From VYFG01 sp964403545 (GTDB lineage: Bacteria > Pseudomonadota > Gammaproteobacteria > Arenicellales > Poriferihabitantaceae), in contig CAYOGN010000028.1 of NCBI GenBank assembly GCA_964403545.1, positions 1 to 8,319 of the forward strand: DNA of 8,319 nt, in the 5' to 3' direction. Each line of letters starts with the position of its first letter. Position 1 is the first letter of the stretch. Under the pieces are notes generated by a model. The model searched no databases. It was not told where the DNA came from and was given only the letters and a program-made list of their open reading frames with translations. Position numbers and translations under genes: made by a program. This document shows, piece by piece, positions 6,620-8,319 of the stretch.

Positions 6620-7895
6620 ATGGACTCCCGGTTGGCCGATTTTGTTGGCGCCAACTCTCCACCAGATACGAATCCGGAAGATCTATGTCGGCCCAGCAAA
6701 TGGGCTGATCAATTTCGACGTCTCTGATTACTCTTGTCTGATGCTTTTCTTCAGGTTCAAGTAATACGATGGGTACCTGATCTTTATGTTCATTTTTATC
6801 GATTAACCCATAGAACAGGTTCCCTCCAATGCCGTGTTCTATCAGGGTTCCTGACCTGATCGATCGTTTCGCATAAGCGAAAACTTCATTGATCTGGCCA
6901 AACTCTGGTTGCAGCAGTGTTTTTTGGTCAAGAACGCTCTCAGCAATGACTCGCGGGGTTTCCAGGTGACACAGGTGATAGGGTCGATAGAAAAGATAAT
7001 ACGGTCCTTCCCCCATTTTGTAGTAGTCCAGATACTGCATTTGCAACGGGTCATCGCAGTAAGCGACCACATAGACGCCTCCGGAAGGTTCGGCACCCAG
7101 AATGTAATCTACCCGACCCTGTTGATCGTAGGAAGTAAAATCAAATCGTTTCATCACCTCGTGAACATCCTTGCAGGCAGGGCCTTCCATCCCGGGAGTA
7201 GATGGCAACAAACCCAGGCCATTACCAATGAGTGCCATCTCGATATTCAACTTTGTTCCATCAGTGTAGGCACAGCACTGCACGGGGTTTAGATGGCGCT
7301 TCGCCGCCTCTTCCACCAGAGATTCTGCGGTGGCATAGCGATGAAGGAATCCCTTGATGTTGCCTGCCTGTACGATACGAAACCCCCATAGGGACAGTTC
7401 ATCGATCATGCGCTTCAAAACGCCGTGCTGATCACCACCGTCGCTGGTGACAACCACGTTATTCTGCTGCGCTTCGCGCTGCATCAGTAACCCCAGCGCC
7501 AGATCAACCTCGGCATTCATCAATACCACGTGAGCGGAGCGTTGTATTGCGGCCCTGCAGTAGCGACCAGCTTCGCCGATAGCATTAGTGGCTTCTACCA
7601 GAACATCGAAGGTAACAGAGGGTTCCTGCAGAATGGACATCGGATCGGTGCTGACCAGGCATTCAGCGGAATTCGCACCAATTTTGCCAATGGGTTTCGC
7701 CATCGCAATTTTCTGCCCCGAAATCCGTGCCGCCTGCTCAGCCGCAGGCATCGACAGATCAGAGACAAAGGATAAAACCATCCCCGGGGTGTTACCGATC
7801 TGGCGTGCGATACCAAGGCCCATGGAGCCGGCTCCCACAAGGCCTACCCGTATCGGATTATTGTTCCGCTGTAGTTGTCGAAGCCGGTTCAGCAC
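6609..7895 (-). CDS. NAD(P)-dependent oxidoreductase with C-terminal SAF domain (COG4091-like, 'predicted homoserine dehydrogenase')
   Basis: The 428-residue protein begins with IRVGLVGAGSMGLGIA (15-30), a Rossmann NAD(P) motif with GAGSMG at 21-26. EATNAIG (101-107), MNAEVDLALG (126-135) and TSDGGDQHG (150-158) follow, as in homoserine-dehydrogenase-like and Gfo/Idh/MocA-type enzymes. The mid-region includes YTDGTKLNIEMALIGNGLGL (210-229). The last 90 residues (about 337-415) match a SAF domain: FAYAKRSIRSGTLIEHGIGG, then IVLLEPEE, then VIRDVEIDQPICWADIDLP. Family members are named homoserine dehydrogenase by homology, but this one is not next to threonine genes. Its partners here are a flavoprotein and a membrane glycosyltransferase, so a sugar-modifying oxidoreductase is more likely (inference). 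The GTG start directly follows an in-frame TAA, so no longer start exists. The N-terminus MLNRLRQLQRNNNPIRVG looks normal for the family. There is no clear Shine-Dalgarno, so translation may depend on reading from upstream. Confidence 0.88.
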   Translation of the reverse strand: MLNRLRQLQRNNNPIRVGLVGAGSMGLGIARQIGNTPGMVLSFVSDLSMPAAEQAARISGQKIAMAKPIGKIGANSAECLVSTDPMSILQEPSVTFDVLVEATNAIGEAGRYCRAAIQRSAHVVLMNAEVDLALGLLMQREAQQNNVVVTSDGGDQHGVLKRMIDELSLWGFRIVQAGNIKGFLHRYATAESLVEEAAKRHLNPVQCCAYTDGTKLNIEMALIGNGLGLLPSTPGMEGPACKDVHEVMKRFDFTSYDQQGRVDYILGAEPSGGVYVVAYCDDPLQMQYLDYYKMGEGPYYLFYRPYHLCHLETPRVIAESVLDQKTLLQPEFGQINEVFAYAKRSIRSGTLIEHGIGGNLFYGLIDKNEHKDQVPIVLLEPEEKHQTRVIRDVEIDQPICWADIDLPDSYLVESWRQQNRPTGSPYAD

Positions 7896-8029
7896 TTAGT
7901 GGTAGGTCCAGATCTGATAACAGCGGTCCAGTACTTGACGGGACAGATTGCCGGTAATTGCATTCGGCTGCCGGAACAGGCTCGCCAGGCTTCACTATCA
8001 ATAACCGGGGAAGAAAATTTACCAGCCAC
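7889..8029 (-). CDS. Possible 46-residue leader ORF overlapping the SAF oxidoreductase start
   Basis: A GTG at 8029 is preceded by AAGGG (8040-8036) at 6-base spacing, a good ribosome binding site. It opens a frame of 46 codons starting VAGKFSSPVIDSEAW and ending GPTTKC. Its TGA (7891-7889) overlaps the GTG start of the SAF gene in the sequence GTGCTGA. The downstream gene lacks its own Shine-Dalgarno, so this ORF could couple translation into it. The peptide shows no motif I recognise, and its second half (two Cys and a Met in a Trp- and Pro-rich stretch) does not look strongly protein-like. It may be chance, or the front of a frameshifted remnant. Confidence 0.25.
   Translation of the reverse strand: MAGKFSSPVIDSEAWRACSGSRMQLPAICPVKYWTAVIRSGPTTKC
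7896..7991 (-). pseudogene. Possible 3' remnant of a lost upstream gene
   Basis: In the same frame as the SAF oxidoreductase, 31 open codons lie between a run of three consecutive stops (TGA TAG TGA, 8000-7992) and the TAA that touches the GTG start. The reading LFRQPNAITGNLSRQVLDRC then YQIWTYH looks protein-like in composition and codon use, but has no start codon. A TAA directly joined to the next gene's GTG is a typical operon junction. This could therefore be the tail of a former operon gene whose body has been deleted. I do not recognise the family, and the length is too short to exclude chance. Confidence 0.22.
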
Positions 8030-8248
8030 GGCTTACCCTTTTACATAACGACAGGTTAAAGGCATATCCCGATTATGGATTCGGTCACGATATTGGTACG
8101 CAGAATTCAGGGTCTTGTTCTACAATGACACTCGGGAAAAGTATATCTGTCTGCTGTGGCTATTAATACCCCATCAAACTTGGTGTGGTGGAATTTCTGG
8201 TCTGCAATATTATTTTCAGTACATTGTAACAGCTATGGAGATTCTCTT

Positions 8249-8253
8249 GGAGG
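8249..8253 (+). promoter_or_regulatory. Shine-Dalgarno for the rightward gene
   Basis: GGAGG lies four bases before the ATG at 8258. It is the main evidence that a rightward coding region begins here, because only 62 bases of the frame are visible. Confidence 0.5.
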
Positions 8254-8257
8254 ACCG

Positions 8258-8319
8258 ATGAAAGCATTCCCTTCGTTCACACCGTATGGACGTGCCCTGA
8301 ATTCAAATCAGTTAGATGG
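8258..8319 (+). CDS. Start of an unidentified rightward gene, cut by window edge
   Basis: An ATG with an excellent ribosome binding site (GGAGG, four bases upstream) opens a frame that stays open for the 20 full codons left in the window. The peptide begins MKAFPSFTPYGRALNSNQLD. It has no obvious signal peptide or hydrophobic stretch, and I do not recognise the family from this piece. It is divergent from the SAF/flavoprotein/glycosyltransferase operon, so it could belong to the same functional locus, including as a regulator or another polysaccharide enzyme, but nothing visible decides this. Confidence 0.5.
   Translation, partial: MKAFPSFTPYGRALNSNQLD

Larger units (their letters stand above)
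7896..8257. other. Divergent intergenic region, 362 bp
   Basis: This lies between the leftward SAF operon and a rightward gene start. It should hold promoters for both directions, but I cannot place any with confidence. A TATTAT at 8208-8213 on the plus strand matches -10 consensus at five of six positions, about 45 bases before the rightward ATG, without a good -35. On the minus strand CATAAT occurs near 8078-8073, also without a -35. The left 130 bp contain the small frames listed separately. The right part (8041-8257) is AT-rich and non-coding in appearance. No tRNA, terminator, inverted-repeat mobile element or CRISPR repeat was seen. Confidence 0.5.

Noticed and set aside
6909..7292. 127-codon plus-strand open frame
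   Set aside because: It is antisense to the SAF oxidoreductase and has no recognisable domain, so it is a shadow of the real coding strand.
6609..7895. Calling the SAF protein a true homoserine dehydrogenase (threonine/methionine pathway)
   Set aside because: The C-terminal SAF domain, the absence of aspartate-pathway genes and the coupling to a flavoprotein and a glycosyltransferase point elsewhere; the name is only a homology label.
8075..8166. Two tiny overlapping plus-strand frames (17 and 13 codons, ATGA junction), the second ending in Cys-Cys-Gly-Tyr
   Set aside because: The tandem arrangement and C-terminal pattern recall peptide precursors, but neither has a ribosome site at proper spacing, and no peptide-modifying enzyme is nearby. 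Chance is sufficient.

Overview
The window reads as chromosomal DNA of a Gram-negative proteobacterium, probably a gammaproteobacterium. This rests on an Escherichia-type NADP isocitrate dehydrogenase, intermediate GC content and proteobacterial-style ribosome binding sites. The assignment is an inference from gene types; no rRNA, tRNA or other phylogenetic marker is present. Six genes run leftward on the minus strand. One gene start at the extreme right runs rightward.

Right-hand block (3300-7895, minus): three tightly packed genes, read in this order. The first is a Rossmann-fold oxidoreductase with a C-terminal SAF domain (COG4091-like, 'predicted homoserine dehydrogenase'). The second is an FAD amine-oxidase/UDP-galactopyranose-mutase-like flavoprotein. 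The third is a polytopic GT-C-type membrane glycosyltransferase with a C-terminal TPR tail, resembling eukaryotic TMTC proteins. The first two overlap by 11 bp, and only a few bases separate the second from the third. This looks like one operon. Its content suggests synthesis or transfer of an unusual sugar onto a surface molecule, but the substrate cannot be read from the sequence.

Middle block (1892-3139, minus): icd, the NADP-dependent isocitrate dehydrogenase of the TCA cycle, flanked by about 120-160 bp on each side and probably with its own promoter. Starting at the second available start codon gives residue numbering that matches E. coli Icd at the N-terminal catalytic positions.

Left-hand block (1-1775, minus): a TVP38/TMEM64 (VTT/DedA-like) membrane protein that starts with TTG. 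It overlaps by 4 bp (ATGA) a mercuric-reductase-like FAD/NAD(P) disulfide oxidoreductase, which is cut by the left edge before its dimerisation domain.

The 362 bp between the divergent starts (7896-8257) holds no firm gene. It does contain a 46-codon reading frame with a good Shine-Dalgarno sequence that ends across the start of the SAF gene. In another frame it contains a 31-codon stretch, in phase with the SAF gene, that may be the tail of a lost gene. I saw no CRISPR array, insertion sequence, tRNA or rRNA.
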